Origin: Sphingobium lactosutens DS20
GTDB lineage: Bacteria; Pseudomonadota; Alphaproteobacteria; Sphingomonadales; Sphingomonadaceae
DNA: 64,000 nucleotides
Direction: 5' to 3'
NCBI RefSeq assembly: GCF_000445105.1
Contig: NZ_ATDP01000078.1
Location: 44,640-108,639, forward strand
Shown in pieces: positions 35,706 to 45,739 of the stretch. The first letter of the stretch is position 1, and each line of letters begins with the position of its first letter. The position numbers and the translations under genes were made by a program. The notes under the pieces were generated by a model that was not told the origin of the DNA, ran no database searches, and was given only the letters and a program-made list of their open reading frames with translations.

Positions 35706-36833
35706 ATGGCTATGCTGCCCACCATCCCCGCCGACGCGCGTCTCTATCTCAAGCCTTCATGGTTCGTGCCGACGCCGATCGGACTGGATGATGGCGCGGC
35801 GGCGCGGATGGGCAATGGGCTGATCTGGTTTCAGGGCTATGAGCTGACCGCGTTCAGCGGCGCGCAGCGGATCGCGCGGACAACCATTCCCGTGGCGGAT
35901 TTCGATGCTGCGGTGGCATCGCTGCCCGACGCGCTGGCCCAGCGCGCGCAGCGGCTGGCCGCCAATATCTCCGCGCCGCGTCCGCCGATGGTCCTGCGCG
36001 ATCGCACGATCCGGTTCGACGCGCCGCAGGTGATGGCGATCCTCAACATCACGCCGGACAGTTTTTCCGACGGCGGCACGCATATGGGCGACCCCCAGGC
36101 GGCGGCCGACGCAGGCTTCGCCATGGCGGCGGCGGGCGCGGCGCTGATCGACGTCGGCGGGGAGTCCACGCGGCCCAAGGCTGCAAAGATATGGGAAGGT
36201 GACGAGATCAAGCGGGTCGTGCCCGTCATCGAACGGCTGGCGGCCTCCGGCGTGCCGGTGTCGATCGACACGCGCAAGGCCGCGGTGATGGAGGCGGCGC
36301 TTGGCGCCGGGGCGGGCATCGTCAACGATGTGAGCGCGCTGGCGCACGATCCGCGCAGCCTGGAGGTGGTGGCGCGCGCCGGTTGTCCCGTCATCCTGAT
36401 GCACGCACCATCGGCCGGCGATGACCCGCATCATAATCCGGCCGGCTATGGCGATGTCGTCGCCGACGTCTTCGACCATCTGGAGGCGCGGATTTCAGCC
36501 TGCCTGAATGCCGGGATCGCGCCGGATCGGATCATGGTCGATCCCGGGCTGGGCTTTGGCAAGAGCCTGTCGGACAATCTGGCGCTGGTGAACGGCCTTG
36601 CGACATTCCAGGGGCTGGGCGTGCCGCTGCTGTTCGCTGGCAGCCGCAAGCGGCTCATCGGCGCGCTGTCCAACGAAGCGCCCGCCGCTGATCGGCTGGG
36701 CGGATCGGTCGCGCTCGCCTTTCGCGCGGCGCAACTGGGGGCGCAGATGGTGCGGGTGCATGACGTCAAGGAAAGCGTTCAGGCGCTCCATCTGTGGCGC
36801 GGCCTGGCGGACGCGGGCCTTAGCGCCATTTAG
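35706..36833 (+). CDS. folP: dihydropteroate synthase
   Basis: A 375-residue enzyme joining p-aminobenzoate to hydroxymethyl-dihydropterin, the sulfonamide target. It has the signature VMAILNITPDSFSDGG, IDVGGESTRPKA, the later DTRKAAVMEAAL and DPGLGFGKS loops and a FAGSRKRLIG segment. About 90 extra N-terminal residues precede the TIM barrel, as in other alphaproteobacteria. The ATG at 35706 uses the GGAG contributed by the preceding REP-like element. Confidence 0.95.
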   Translation: MAMLPTIPADARLYLKPSWFVPTPIGLDDGAAARMGNGLIWFQGYELTAFSGAQRIARTTIPVADFDAAVASLPDALAQRAQRLAANISAPRPPMVLRDRTIRFDAPQVMAILNITPDSFSDGGTHMGDPQAAADAGFAMAAAGAALIDVGGESTRPKAAKIWEGDEIKRVVPVIERLAASGVPVSIDTRKAAVMEAALGAGAGIVNDVSALAHDPRSLEVVARAGCPVILMHAPSAGDDPHHNPAGYGDVVADVFDHLEARISACLNAGIAPDRIMVDPGLGFGKSLSDNLALVNGLATFQGLGVPLLFAGSRKRLIGALSNEAPAADRLGGSVALAFRAAQLGAQMVRVHDVKESVQALHLWRGLADAGLSAI

Positions 36834-36875
36834 CAACGGGTATCATTTTACCCGTCAGCAAAGCCGCGCATTTGC

Positions 36876-36904
36876 TTGACTTGCGCGTCGAGACTCGTCA
36901 TTAG
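36876..36904 (+). promoter_or_regulatory. candidate sigma-70 promoter of rplM-rpsI
   Basis: TTGACT, 17 nt, CATTAG. The -35 matches at 5 of 6 positions and the -10 is weak. It is 64 nt upstream of the rplM start. Confidence 0.4.
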
Positions 36905-36968
36905 CGCCCCACTTCCGGATGTCGGCTTCGATGTCCGGTTTCATTTTTCTTGTTTGGAGATTGGCACC

Positions 36969-37448
36969 ATGAAGGCGCTGATGAAGACCACCAAGCCGGC
37001 GACCCCGGCAACGGTCGAAAAGAAGTGGATCCTGATCGACGCGGAAGGCCTCGTCGTCGGCCGCCTCGCTTCGACCGTGGCAAATATCCTGCGCGGCAAG
37101 CACAAGCCGTCCTTTACCCCGCATGTCGATTGCGGCGACAATGTCATCATCATCAATGCGGGCAAGGTGAAGTTCACCGGCCGCAAGATGACCGACAAGG
37201 TCTATTACAAGCACACCGGCTATGCCGGCGGCATCAAGGAAACCACGCCTGCCAAGATCCTGGAAGGCCGTTTCCCCGAGCGCGTCCTGGAAAAGGCCGT
37301 CGAGCGTATGATCCCCCGTGGTCCGCTGGGCCGCCAGCAGATGCGCAACCTGCGCATCTTCGCCGGCGCCGAGCATAATCACGAAGCCCAGAACCCCGAA
37401 GTGCTCGATTTCGCATCGCGCAACCGCAAGAACAAGGTGGGTGCATAA
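36969..37448 (+). CDS. rplM: 50S ribosomal protein L13
   Basis: A 159-residue L13 ([16 protein letters not shown]...[20 protein letters not shown]...[23 protein letters not shown]). It starts at the ATG at 36969 behind TTGGAGATT. The stop shares bases with the rpsI start (TAATG), conserving the universal rplM-rpsI pair. Confidence 0.99.
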   Translation: MKALMKTTKPATPATVEKKWILIDAEGLVVGRLASTVANILRGKHKPSFTPHVDCGDNVIIINAGKVKFTGRKMTDKVYYKHTGYAGGIKETTPAKILEGRFPERVLEKAVERMIPRGPLGRQQMRNLRIFAGAEHNHEAQNPEVLDFASRNRKNKVGA

Positions 37449-37984
37449 TGTCCGATAACCGTCAGTCCCTGTCCGACCTCGCGTCGCTGACCGCCAACGC
37501 GCCCGCCACCGCCGCGCCGGCCGCCGCCGAAGGTGAAGCGCCCGCCGCTGCGCCGGCTGCGCCCTCGGCTCCGCTGCGCCAGCAGGAAATCGACGCCCAG
37601 GGCCGCGCCTATGCGACCGGCCGCCGCAAGGATGCCGTCGCCCGCGTGTGGGTGAAGCCCGGCACCGGCAAGATCACGGTGAATGGCCGCGACCAGGAAA
37701 TCTACTTCGCGCGTCCGACCCTGCGCCTCGTCATCAACCAGCCCTTCGGCGTGACCGATCGCGTTGGCCAGTATGACGTCGTCTGCACCGTCAAGGGCGG
37801 TGGCCTGTCGGGTCAGGCCGGCGCGGTCAAGCATGGCATCGCCCAGGCGCTCAGCAAATATGAGCCGGCGCTGCGCAGCGCGGTCAAGGCCGAAGGCTTC
37901 CTGACCCGCGACAGCCGCGTCGTCGAGCGTAAGAAGTACGGCCGCGCCAAGGCACGTCGCAGCTTCCAGTTCTCGAAGCGCTAA
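37448..37984 (+). CDS. rpsI: 30S ribosomal protein S9
   Basis: A 178-residue S9 with an Ala/Pro-rich N-terminal extension of about 50 residues ([18 protein letters not shown]) before the conserved domain [30 protein letters not shown] and the C-terminal [18 protein letters not shown] tail that reaches the P-site tRNA. It overlaps rplM by 1 nt. A strong terminator follows. Confidence 0.99.
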   Translation: MSDNRQSLSDLASLTANAPATAAPAAAEGEAPAAAPAAPSAPLRQQEIDAQGRAYATGRRKDAVARVWVKPGTGKITVNGRDQEIYFARPTLRLVINQPFGVTDRVGQYDVVCTVKGGGLSGQAGAVKHGIAQALSKYEPALRSAVKAEGFLTRDSRVVERKKYGRAKARRSFQFSKR

Positions 37985-38008
37985 GTTTCCAGAACAGAAG
38001 AATTTGGG

Positions 38009-38035
38009 AAGGGGCTGGTTTTCCAGCCCCTTTTT
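38009..38035 (+). terminator. rho-independent terminator of rplM-rpsI
   Basis: AAGGGGCTGG-TTTT-CCAGCCCCTT then TTT: a 10-bp stem with U-run, 25 nt after the rpsI stop. Confidence 0.9.
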
Positions 38036-38125
38036 CTATGTTTGCGCCTCTTTCGCTTGAGCAGCCGGGCGCGATGCCATAGCGATGGTGCAACGGGGTT
38101 GGGCAAGACGGGATAGACGGGGGCA

Positions 38126-40927
38126 ATGAGATATTTCGGGTGGCTGGCGGCGTCTGCGGCCATGGGCAGCGTTGCGCCAGCATGGGCGGGCGAGACGCCA
38201 TTATATCAACCCGCGCCGGCCTGGGTCATACCCGCCGCCATGCCCAAGATCGCGCCCGGCGCCGACGCGCCCACGATGCTGATCCTCGACAATCAGTACA
38301 GGATCGAAAAGGGCCAGCTGTGGAGCTATGCCGATATCGCCACGCGGGCAGGCTCGGCGGAGGAACTTACCCGCCTGTCGTCGCTCACCCTGCCATGGGC
38401 GCCCGACAAGGGTGACCTCATCATCCATCAATTGACGATCCTGCGCGGCGACGAGGTGATTGATGCGCTGGCGGGCGACAGGAAATTCACCGTCCTGCGG
38501 CGGGAGGAACGACTTGAGGCGTTGCAGATCAGCGGCATCCTGACCGCCACCATGGCGGTGGAGGGGGTTCGCGTCGGCGACGTGGTGCGTCTGCGTTATT
38601 CGGTGACGTCGAAGGACGAAGCGCTCGCCGGCCATGTCCAGAATGTGACCGGCCTGCCGGCCGCGCCGTTTCGGCTGGGCTATGGCCGCCTGCGCGCGCT
38701 GTGGACCGATGGCAGCGCCCCGCGCTGGAAATTGCTGGCCAAGGATGTCGAGGCCGCGCCCGTAAAGAAAGGCGGAGTGACGGAACTGACCTTCGCGCTG
38801 CCTTTGCCCAAGCAGCCGGAGATGCCCGCCGACGCGCCGACCCGCTTCACGCATCCGCCGCTGCTGGAAATGTCGAGTTTTGGCAGTTGGGCGGACGTGT
38901 CCAAAACCATGGCGCCGCTCTATGCGACCGATGGGCTGATTGCCGACGGATCGCCGCTGGCGGCGGAAGTGGCGAAGCTCAAGACCATGGCTGGCTCAGC
39001 CAAGAACAAGGCCGCCGCCGCGTTGCAATTGGTCCAGGACAATGTCCGCTATCTGATGGTGGGCATGAATGGCGGCAATTATGTGCCGCAAAAGCCATCC
39101 GAAACCTGGGCGCTGCGCTATGGCGACTGCAAGGCGAAGACTTTGCTGTTGCTGGCCATGCTGCGCGGGCTGGGTATCGAGGCTGAGCCGGTGCTCGCCA
39201 GCGCGACGATGGGCGATTTCGTGCCCGAACGCCTGCCCAGCGCTGCCGCCTTCGACCATGTGCTGGTGCGCGCCGTGATCGACGGGCAGAGCTACTGGCT
39301 CGATGGCACGGGCCTGGGCACACGGCTGGAGGATATTGGCGACACGCCGCAACTGGGCTGGGTGCTGCCGGTGCGCGGCGCAGGCGCCGATCTGATGGCG
39401 ATTGCCACCCATGCCAATGCGCGCCCCGCCATCGACATAGAGGTCAATGCGGATGAAAGCGGGCACGAACGGCTGCCAAGCCTGTTCGACGCCAAGGCGG
39501 TGCTGCGCGGGCCGATTGCGACGATGATCAATGCGGGCCTGGGTCAGATGGACGCCAAACGCCGCGATGAACTGATCCGCGACTTCTTCAACGAACAGAT
39601 CGGCACGGCCCAATATGCCGATGTCGGCATTGCGACCGATCCGGCGTCCGCCACGGTCAGCTTTACCGCGCGCGGCGTCATCACATCGCCCTGGGAAATG
39701 ACGGACCGTCGCTATCGCCGGAGTGCAAGCAAATTGATCGACGCGATCAGCTTCTCACCCGATCGCGCGCGACCGGCCTGGCTGGACATTCCGGCGGCCA
39801 CCAGTGCACCGATCGGCATCCGCTATCATCTGCGCCTGCGCCTGCCCCATGGCGGGAAGGGCTATAGTGTGGAGGGCGATCAAAATCTAAGCCGAACCGT
39901 GGCAGGCTATGATCTCCATCGGACCGTGCGGTTGGACGGCGGGATGCTGGAGGTTGACGAGCGCACCGACGCCACCGGCGTTGAAATCCCGGCGGATCGC
40001 CTGCCCGACGAGCGGGATGCGCTGGCGACGGTGCAAGCCGGTTCGCCGCGCGTGATTGGCTCGGCGAAACCGACCTATTTGTGGGATTACAGCCCGGAAA
40101 CCATCGCATCCTGGCCGCAGTCGAAGGCGGTCGAAGCGATCTTCGCCAAAGCGATCGCAGCCGATGAGGAGGAATCCGCCGGCTATTCCAGCCGCGCCAA
40201 TTTCCGCTGGGGCATTGGCGATTATAAAAATGGCCTGGCCGATCTCGACAAGGCCATCGCCATCGAACCCAGCGTGTCCCTCTATCTGCAACGCGCCTAT
40301 CGGCGGTTCCAGACTGGTGATGTGGCGGGCGCTCTAGCCGACGGCCGCATGGCGCGCCAGCTTGACCCCGCCTCCAGTGGCGCGGTCGCGACGGTCGCAA
40401 GCTATCTGGCCGAAAGCGGAAAGCTGGATGACGCCTTGGCGATCGTCGACGCTAAGATTGCCATTGGCGGGGAGCAGCGCGACGGTTATCGCAATTACAA
40501 GGCCAATCTGCTCGGCACCTATGGCGACGCGACCAAGGCGCTTGAGATCATCAACGCCCAATTGGCGGAAAAGCCGGGCACGACCAGCCTTTATAATGAC
40601 CTGTGCTGGATCAAGGGCACCCGCAATATCGATCTGGAAAGCGCGACGCAGGATTGCACGAAAGCGGTCGAACTGAGTTCGGGCAGCATGGCGGCGATCG
40701 ACAGCCGGGCGATGCTCTGGTTCCGCATGGGCCGGTTCGATGAGGCGCTGCGCGATCTGGACGTGGTCGTTGCGCAGGAGCCGGGCAAGGCGCCCAGTCG
40801 CTTCATGCGCGGGATCGTGCTCAAACGACTTGGCCGGACAAGCGATGGTGAGGCCGAACTGACGGTCGCGCGCCGCATCGACCCGCGCATCTACGCCACC
40901 TATGCGCGCTTTGGGATCGCGCCCTGA
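38126..40927 (+). CDS. DUF3857 transglutaminase-like protein with C-terminal TPR repeats
   Basis: A 933-residue secreted or periplasmic protein with a signal peptide (FGWLAASAAMGSVAPAWAG), a DUF3857 beta-domain (about 50-240), a transglutaminase-like core with Cys335 (YGDCKAK), His378 (FDHVLV) and Asp393 (WLDGTG) in the correct order, a second beta-domain, and at least four TPR units from about residue 680 (FRWGIGDYKNGLADLDKAIAIEPS onward). The family is common in sphingomonads but its substrate is unknown. It stands alone after the rpsI terminator, so it has its own promoter. Confidence 0.88.
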   Translation: MRYFGWLAASAAMGSVAPAWAGETPLYQPAPAWVIPAAMPKIAPGADAPTMLILDNQYRIEKGQLWSYADIATRAGSAEELTRLSSLTLPWAPDKGDLIIHQLTILRGDEVIDALAGDRKFTVLRREERLEALQISGILTATMAVEGVRVGDVVRLRYSVTSKDEALAGHVQNVTGLPAAPFRLGYGRLRALWTDGSAPRWKLLAKDVEAAPVKKGGVTELTFALPLPKQPEMPADAPTRFTHPPLLEMSSFGSWADVSKTMAPLYATDGLIADGSPLAAEVAKLKTMAGSAKNKAAAALQLVQDNVRYLMVGMNGGNYVPQKPSETWALRYGDCKAKTLLLLAMLRGLGIEAEPVLASATMGDFVPERLPSAAAFDHVLVRAVIDGQSYWLDGTGLGTRLEDIGDTPQLGWVLPVRGAGADLMAIATHANARPAIDIEVNADESGHERLPSLFDAKAVLRGPIATMINAGLGQMDAKRRDELIRDFFNEQIGTAQYADVGIATDPASATVSFTARGVITSPWEMTDRRYRRSASKLIDAISFSPDRARPAWLDIPAATSAPIGIRYHLRLRLPHGGKGYSVEGDQNLSRTVAGYDLHRTVRLDGGMLEVDERTDATGVEIPADRLPDERDALATVQAGSPRVIGSAKPTYLWDYSPETIASWPQSKAVEAIFAKAIAADEEESAGYSSRANFRWGIGDYKNGLADLDKAIAIEPSVSLYLQRAYRRFQTGDVAGALADGRMARQLDPASSGAVATVASYLAESGKLDDALAIVDAKIAIGGEQRDGYRNYKANLLGTYGDATKALEIINAQLAEKPGTTSLYNDLCWIKGTRNIDLESATQDCTKAVELSSGSMAAIDSRAMLWFRMGRFDEALRDLDVVVAQEPGKAPSRFMRGIVLKRLGRTSDGEAELTVARRIDPRIYATYARFGIAP

Positions 40928-40953
40928 AATATTCGTGACGTATCCGTTCCGAG

Positions 40954-40980
40954 GGAAACCTTCCGTCCCGTTCGCTGGTT
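40954..40980 (+). promoter_or_regulatory. weak EcfG-like promoter before csbD
   Basis: GGAAAC, 17 nt, GGTT, resembling GGAAC-N16/17-CGTT with mismatches. CsbD genes are general-stress targets in alphaproteobacteria, which is why I list it. Confidence 0.25.
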
Positions 40981-41025
40981 GAAAGAGCGTTATTACAGAG
41001 AAGCTCTTTTGAAAGGAGAAGTCAC

Positions 41026-41208
41026 ATGGGCGAACTGACCGATAAGGCGAAGGCCGTGGCGAACAAGGCTGCCGGCGCGACCAAGGAAGCGATCGGCAAG
41101 GCGACCGACAATGAACGTCTGGAAGCCGAAGGCAAGGCGCAGCAGACCAAGGGCACGGCGCAGGACGTGTCGGGATCGGTAAAGGGCGCGTTCGGCGACA
41201 AGGTCTGA
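41026..41208 (+). CDS. CsbD family stress protein
   Basis: A 60-residue, Lys/Ala-rich hydrophilic protein (MGELTDKAKAVANKAAGATKEAIGKATDNERLEAEGKAQQTKGTAQDV-type sequence), a standard CsbD domain predicted to form helices. The family is induced by general stress. It has a strong AAAGGAGAA ribosome site and its own terminator. Confidence 0.92.
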   Translation: MGELTDKAKAVANKAAGATKEAIGKATDNERLEAEGKAQQTKGTAQDVSGSVKGAFGDKV

Positions 41209-41232
41209 GCCGCGCTACCGATTTGAAGATGA

Positions 41233-41262
41233 ACCCCGCCTCGAAAGAGGCGGGGTTTTTTT
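41233..41262 (+). terminator. rho-independent terminator of csbD
   Basis: ACCCCGCCTC-GAAA-GAGGCGGGGT followed by TTTTTT: a 10-bp stem with a stable GAAA tetraloop. It overlaps the stop codon of the convergent AGCS gene. Confidence 0.92.
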
Positions 41263-42640
41263 ATGTCGCTCCGTCTTGCCGATGCGCCAGATAGTCTTTG
41301 ACATCGCGCCGTAGTTCGCCTGCGCAAAGATACAGCGCGATGACATTGGGGATCGCCATCAGGAAGAAGCTGCTGTCGACAATGCCGACCACGCGGCCCA
41401 GGTCGATGGCAGCGGCGGGCGGCAGGGCGACGATGTAGAGGATCTTGTAGGTCCATTGCGCTTTCGGCCCGTTGCCGAACAGATAGCCCCAGGCCTGCAA
41501 ACCGTAAAAGCCCCAGGCGACGAGCGTGGAATAGGCGAAGAGGAACACGACCACCGCCAGCAGCCAGGGGAACCAGGGCGACACCTGCGCGAACGCGGAG
41601 GAGGTGATCGCGATGCCTTCCAGCCCGCCGTTCCATGTGCCCGCAACCACCAACGCCAGGCCGCCCAGCGCGCAGACGATCATCGTGCCCAGCAGCGGTT
41701 CCAGCAACGCCACCAGCCCTTCGGACACCGGATGCTGGGTCCGCGCGAGGCTGTGCGCCATCACCGCAGACCCCACGCCCGCCTCGCTGGCGAAAACAGC
41801 GCGGCGCATCCCCGCGACGAATGCGCCGACCGCGCCGCCGGTCGCTGCGTCGCCCGACCATGCCCCGTTCCAGATCAGCGCCAGCGCGGCGGGGATATCC
41901 GCAACATGCAGGATCAATATCGCAAAGACGCCGCCTAGATAGACAGCAACCTTGAGCGGGGTAAGGCGCTTGGACACTTCGCCCAGCCAGGCCGCGCCGC
42001 CCAGCGTCACCAGGGCAACCGCTCCGGCGATGAAGACGCCATAGGCCCAGCCATTGGTCATGCCGGTGACGACCTGAACCTGCGCGAAGCTCTGGTTCAC
42101 CTGCACCATCGGGATAGCGCCGAACAGCGCGAAAAAGGCATAGGAGCCGCCCAACGCCAGCCCGACCCTGGGCCACCCGCGCGCGGCGCCAACGGCTTTC
42201 AGAACATACATCGGCCCGCCATGCACATGGCCGCGATCGTCGAACACGCGATATTTGAGGCCCAGCGTGACCTCCGCCATCTTCACCGTCATGGCGAACC
42301 AGCCGATGATGAACATCCACAGGATCGCGCCAGGCCCGCCCATGGTCAGCGCGACCGCGACCCCGGCAATATTGCCAAGGCCGATCGTGCCCGACAGGGC
42401 GGTGGATAGTGCGCCCCACTGGCTGACATCGCCCTTCGCCTCGCCCTCCTGTGGCTGGGTCCGCAGGATACGAACCGCGCGGCCGACCTGTCTGATGTTG
42501 GGAAAGCCGAGCCAGAGGGTGAAGAACAGCATCGGCAGCGCCAGATAGAGCACGATGAGTTCGATCTGCGTGCCCAGCAATGGCACCTTGAAAAACACGG
42601 CACCCGACAGGCCGTCGACGAAGGCATTGAAATTTTCCAT
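41261..42640 (-). CDS. alanine/glycine:cation symporter (AGCS family)
   Basis: A 459-residue membrane symporter importing alanine or glycine with Na+ or H+. It has roughly 11 hydrophobic segments and the family blocks [37 protein letters not shown] and a later [31 protein letters not shown]. The longer frame to 42679 begins with a TTG without a ribosome site, so the ATG at 42640 ([11 protein letters not shown]) was chosen. Divergent from glmM. Confidence 0.92.
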   Translation of the reverse strand: MENFNAFVDGLSGAVFFKVPLLGTQIELIVLYLALPMLFFTLWLGFPNIRQVGRAVRILRTQPQEGEAKGDVSQWGALSTALSGTIGLGNIAGVAVALTMGGPGAILWMFIIGWFAMTVKMAEVTLGLKYRVFDDRGHVHGGPMYVLKAVGAARGWPRVGLALGGSYAFFALFGAIPMVQVNQSFAQVQVVTGMTNGWAYGVFIAGAVALVTLGGAAWLGEVSKRLTPLKVAVYLGGVFAILILHVADIPAALALIWNGAWSGDAATGGAVGAFVAGMRRAVFASEAGVGSAVMAHSLARTQHPVSEGLVALLEPLLGTMIVCALGGLALVVAGTWNGGLEGIAITSSAFAQVSPWFPWLLAVVVFLFAYSTLVAWGFYGLQAWGYLFGNGPKAQWTYKILYIVALPPAAAIDLGRVVGIVDSSFFLMAIPNVIALYLCAGELRRDVKDYLAHRQDGAT

Positions 42641-42740
42641 CGCGTCCGGATGCCGCCGGGCGGGTGGAATGTCGATCAAAGATTGCTATGGGCGGGTAAG
42701 GATGGACTCCGCGCGTGCGGCCCCAAGCGACGAGGGACAA

Positions 42741-44081
42741 GTGAGCAGGCAATATTTTGGCACCGACGGCATACGCGGACGGACCAACCAATGGCCGATG
42801 ACCCCGGACCTGGCGATGAAGGTCGGCATGGCGGCGGGCACCCATTTCCAGCGCGGCAGCCATCGCCACCGCGTGGTGATCGGCAAGGATACGCGCCTGT
42901 CGGGCTATATGGTGGAAAATGCGCTGGTGGCGGGTTTCACGGCCGTCGGCATGGACGTGGTGCAGTTCGGCCCGATCCCGACGCCCGCTGTCGCCTTGCT
43001 CGCCCATTCGATGCGCGCCGATCTGGGGGTCATGATATCGGCCAGCCACAACCCCTTTTACGACAATGGCATCAAGCTGTTCGGGCCGGACGGCTACAAG
43101 CTGTCGGACGAGGATGAACTGAAAATCGAGGCGCTGCTGGATCAGACGATCGAACTGGCGGCGTCCAAGGATATTGGCCGCGCCCGCCGCGTGGAGGATG
43201 CACGCGGGCGCTATATTCACGCGGTCAAGTCCAGCTTTCCCGCCGACCTGCGGCTCGACGGGCTCAAGATCGTGGTCGATTGCGCCAATGGCGCCGCCTA
43301 TCAGGTCGCGCCGTCGGCCTTTTGGGAATTGGGTGCGACCGTCGTCGCGATCGGCGTCTCGCCCAATGGCACCAACATCAATGACAGTTGCGGTTCGACA
43401 TCGCCGATGCTGTTGCAGGAAACCGTCGTGTCATCGGGCGCCGACATCGGGATCGCGCTGGATGGCGATGCGGACCGGTTGATCGTCGTGGATGAAAAGG
43501 GGCGGCTGGTGGATGGCGACCAGATCATGGCGCTGATCGCCGCCAATTTCGCTGCCGCGGGCACGTTGCGCGGCGGCGGGCTGGTCGCGACGGTGATGTC
43601 GAACCTCGGCCTCGAGCGGTTTCTGGCGGACAAAGGCATCGCGCTGGAGCGCACCAAGGTCGGCGATCGTTATGTGCTGGAGCGGATGCGTGAGGGCGGC
43701 TTCAATGTCGGAGGCGAACAGTCCGGGCATATGATCCTGTCCGACTATGCGACGACGGGCGACGGCACGGTCGCGGCGCTTCAGGTGCTGGCCGCGCTGG
43801 TGCGATCGGGCAAGCCCGCGAGCGAGACGCTCCATAAATTCGATCCCGTGCCGCAATTGCTCAAGAACGTGCGCTTCGCCGGTGGCAAGCCGCTGGAGCA
43901 TGACGATGTGCAGCACGTCATCGAGCAGGCGGAAGCTGAACTGGCGGGCGTCGGGCGTCTTGTCATCCGCCCGTCCGGCACGGAACCTGTTATTCGCGTG
44001 ATGGCGGAGGGGGATAGCGAGGACCAGGTGCGCGATGTCGTCGACCGCATCTGCGCCGCCGTGGAAAAGGCTGCTGCCTGA
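42741..44081 (+). CDS. glmM: phosphoglucosamine mutase
   Basis: A 446-residue enzyme interconverting glucosamine-6-P and glucosamine-1-P for peptidoglycan and LPS. Ser102 in [12 protein letters not shown] is the phosphorylated nucleophile; DGDADR near residue 242 binds Mg2+; GGEQSGH and [12 protein letters not shown] are sugar and phosphate loops. The start is GTG at 42741 ([13 protein letters not shown]), with GAGGGAC 5-7 nt upstream and the length matching the family. It is the first gene of glmM-DUF1272-thiD-rnhB, each overlapping the next. Confidence 0.96.
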   Translation: MSRQYFGTDGIRGRTNQWPMTPDLAMKVGMAAGTHFQRGSHRHRVVIGKDTRLSGYMVENALVAGFTAVGMDVVQFGPIPTPAVALLAHSMRADLGVMISASHNPFYDNGIKLFGPDGYKLSDEDELKIEALLDQTIELAASKDIGRARRVEDARGRYIHAVKSSFPADLRLDGLKIVVDCANGAAYQVAPSAFWELGATVVAIGVSPNGTNINDSCGSTSPMLLQETVVSSGADIGIALDGDADRLIVVDEKGRLVDGDQIMALIAANFAAAGTLRGGGLVATVMSNLGLERFLADKGIALERTKVGDRYVLERMREGGFNVGGEQSGHMILSDYATTGDGTVAALQVLAALVRSGKPASETLHKFDPVPQLLKNVRFAGGKPLEHDDVQHVIEQAEAELAGVGRLVIRPSGTEPVIRVMAEGDSEDQVRDVVDRICAAVEKAAA

Positions 44082-44305
44082 TGCTTGAGATGCGGCCCGA
44101 TTGCGAGCGGTGCGGCGTGGATTTGCCGGCCGATGCGCCGGGCGCGTTCATCTGCTCGTTCGAATGCACATATTGCGCCGCCTGTGCGGAGGCGCTGGAT
44201 GACCGATGCCCCAATTGTGGTGGTGAATTGATGGATCGCCCGACGCGCACCGGCAAGGCGCTGGCCGATCACCCCGCCGCGCAGGAGCGCCGCCACAGGT
44301 CATGA
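44081..44305 (+). CDS. DUF1272 domain protein (zinc-ribbon-like)
   Basis: A 74-residue protein with five CxxC-type pairs: CERC, CSFEC, CAAC and CPNC, typical of DUF1272, presumably binding zinc. The function is unknown. Its ATG shares the A of the glmM TGA and its TGA lies in the thiD start, so it is coupled to both. Confidence 0.9.
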   Translation: MLEMRPDCERCGVDLPADAPGAFICSFECTYCAACAEALDDRCPNCGGELMDRPTRTGKALADHPAAQERRHRS

Positions 44306-45063
44306 AACCCGCCCGCATCCTCATCATCGCCGGGTCAGACAGCGGCGGCGGCGCCGGCATCCAGGCCGACCTCAAGACCGTGACCCTGCTGGGCGGATTT
44401 GGCATGACGGCGATCACAGCGATCACTGCGCAGAACACGCTGGGCGTACAGGCCGTTCATCTAGTGCCGACCGACTTGGTGCTGGCGCAGATGGAAAGCT
44501 GCATCAGCGATATTGGCGTCGATGCGGTGAAGATCGGCATGATCGGATCGGCGGAGACGGCGCTCGCGGTCGCGGACCGGCTGGAAGCGCTGCGGGACGT
44601 GCCGATCGTGTTCGATCCGGTGATGGTGGCGACCAGCGGGTCCTTGCTGGCGGATGACGCCACCATCGCCGCGTTCGAGAGGCTGATGGCTCTGGCGACG
44701 CTCATCACGCCCAATATTCCCGAATTGGCGGCGCTGGGTGGAGAGGATATTGCCGCGCGCTTTGGCACCCATGTTCTCGCCAAGGGCGGCCATGGCGAAG
44801 GACCGATGCTGACGGATCGGCTGCTGGCGCCGGACCGGGTGCTCAAGGCCTGGAGCAACCGGAAAATCGAAACAGTGCACACGCACGGGACCGGCTGCAC
44901 GCTGGCGAGCGCGGTCGCGACGGGGCTGGGGCAGGGGATGAGCCTGGTTAACGCTATCGAGCGCGCGCGCAAATATGTGCGCGAGGCATTGGCGCTCGCG
45001 CCGGGGTATGGCAGCGGCCATGGCCCGATGGGCGCACCCATTGGGTTTCACGCCCATGCCTGA
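44302..45063 (+). CDS. thiD: hydroxymethylpyrimidine kinase / phosphomethylpyrimidine kinase
   Basis: A 253-residue ribokinase-fold kinase that phosphorylates HMP twice for thiamine synthesis. It has GSDSGGGAGIQADLKTVTLLGGFGMTAITAITAQNTLGVQ, DPVMVATSG, TPNIPELAALGG and HGTGCTLASAVATGL with the catalytic Asp/anion loop. It starts in the ATGA overlap with DUF1272. The 3' end overlaps rnhB by 8 nt. Confidence 0.95.
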   Translation: MKPARILIIAGSDSGGGAGIQADLKTVTLLGGFGMTAITAITAQNTLGVQAVHLVPTDLVLAQMESCISDIGVDAVKIGMIGSAETALAVADRLEALRDVPIVFDPVMVATSGSLLADDATIAAFERLMALATLITPNIPELAALGGEDIAARFGTHVLAKGGHGEGPMLTDRLLAPDRVLKAWSNRKIETVHTHGTGCTLASAVATGLGQGMSLVNAIERARKYVREALALAPGYGSGHGPMGAPIGFHAHA

Positions 45064-45655
45064 TTTTTCGCATGAACTGCGCCATCATCCCGGCCTGGTC
45101 GCCGGTGTGGATGAGGCGGGCAGGGGCCCATTGGCCGGGCCGGTCGTCGCCGCCGCCGTGATCCTGCACGCGGACGATTGTCCGGAGGGGCTCAACGATT
45201 CCAAGCAGCTGACCCCCAAAAGACGGGCGGAACTGGAAAGGCAGGTGAAGGCGCGCGCGTTGTGCTGGGGCATCGGTGTCGCGAGCGTCGAGGAGATAGA
45301 CCACCTCAATATCCTGTGGGCGACGATGCTGGCGATGACGCGCGGGGTCGAGGCGCTGAGCGCGGATTGCGCGCATGTGCTGGTAGACGGCAATCGCTGC
45401 CCCCAATGGCGCTGGGCGTCGACGGCGGTGGTGGAGGGCGATGCCAAATGCCTGTCGATCGCAGCGGCCTCCATCCTGGCGAAGGAGGAGCGGGACCGCA
45501 TGATGATCGCGGCGGCCGCCGATCACCCGCATTATGGGTGGGAGAGCAACAAGGGCTATGGCAGCGCGCGCCATCTTGCCGCGCTGCGCGAACATGGGCC
45601 GACTCCGCTCCATCGCCGCAGCTTCGCCCCGGTGGCACAACGGCTGCTTCTCTGA
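45056..45655 (+). CDS. rnhB: ribonuclease HII
   Basis: A 199-residue endonuclease cleaving RNA in RNA-DNA hybrids and misinserted ribonucleotides. It carries VAGVDEAGRGPLAGPVVAAAVIL (first acidic pair), HVLVDGNRCP and ASILAKEERDRMM, and the GYGSARHLAALREHGPTPLHRRSF tail. The ATG at 45056 overlaps the thiD stop by 8 nt; the frame upstream carries no RNase HII sequence. Confidence 0.95.
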   Translation: MPDFSHELRHHPGLVAGVDEAGRGPLAGPVVAAAVILHADDCPEGLNDSKQLTPKRRAELERQVKARALCWGIGVASVEEIDHLNILWATMLAMTRGVEALSADCAHVLVDGNRCPQWRWASTAVVEGDAKCLSIAAASILAKEERDRMMIAAAADHPHYGWESNKGYGSARHLAALREHGPTPLHRRSFAPVAQRLLL

Positions 45656-45739
45656 GCCCAAGCTGTGCCTTGCCGGGACGGTTGCAATCGCCTGATCTGA
45701 CGGGGTGGCAATGCGGCGTCACATGGTTAATAAAAGCTT

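Noticed and set aside
41022..43220. Minus-strand open frame of 732 codons
   Set aside because: It spans part of AGCS and glmM in a non-coding phase, with Arg/Ala-rich sequence and no motif. The AGCS gene in the same region fits a different frame with clear family blocks.
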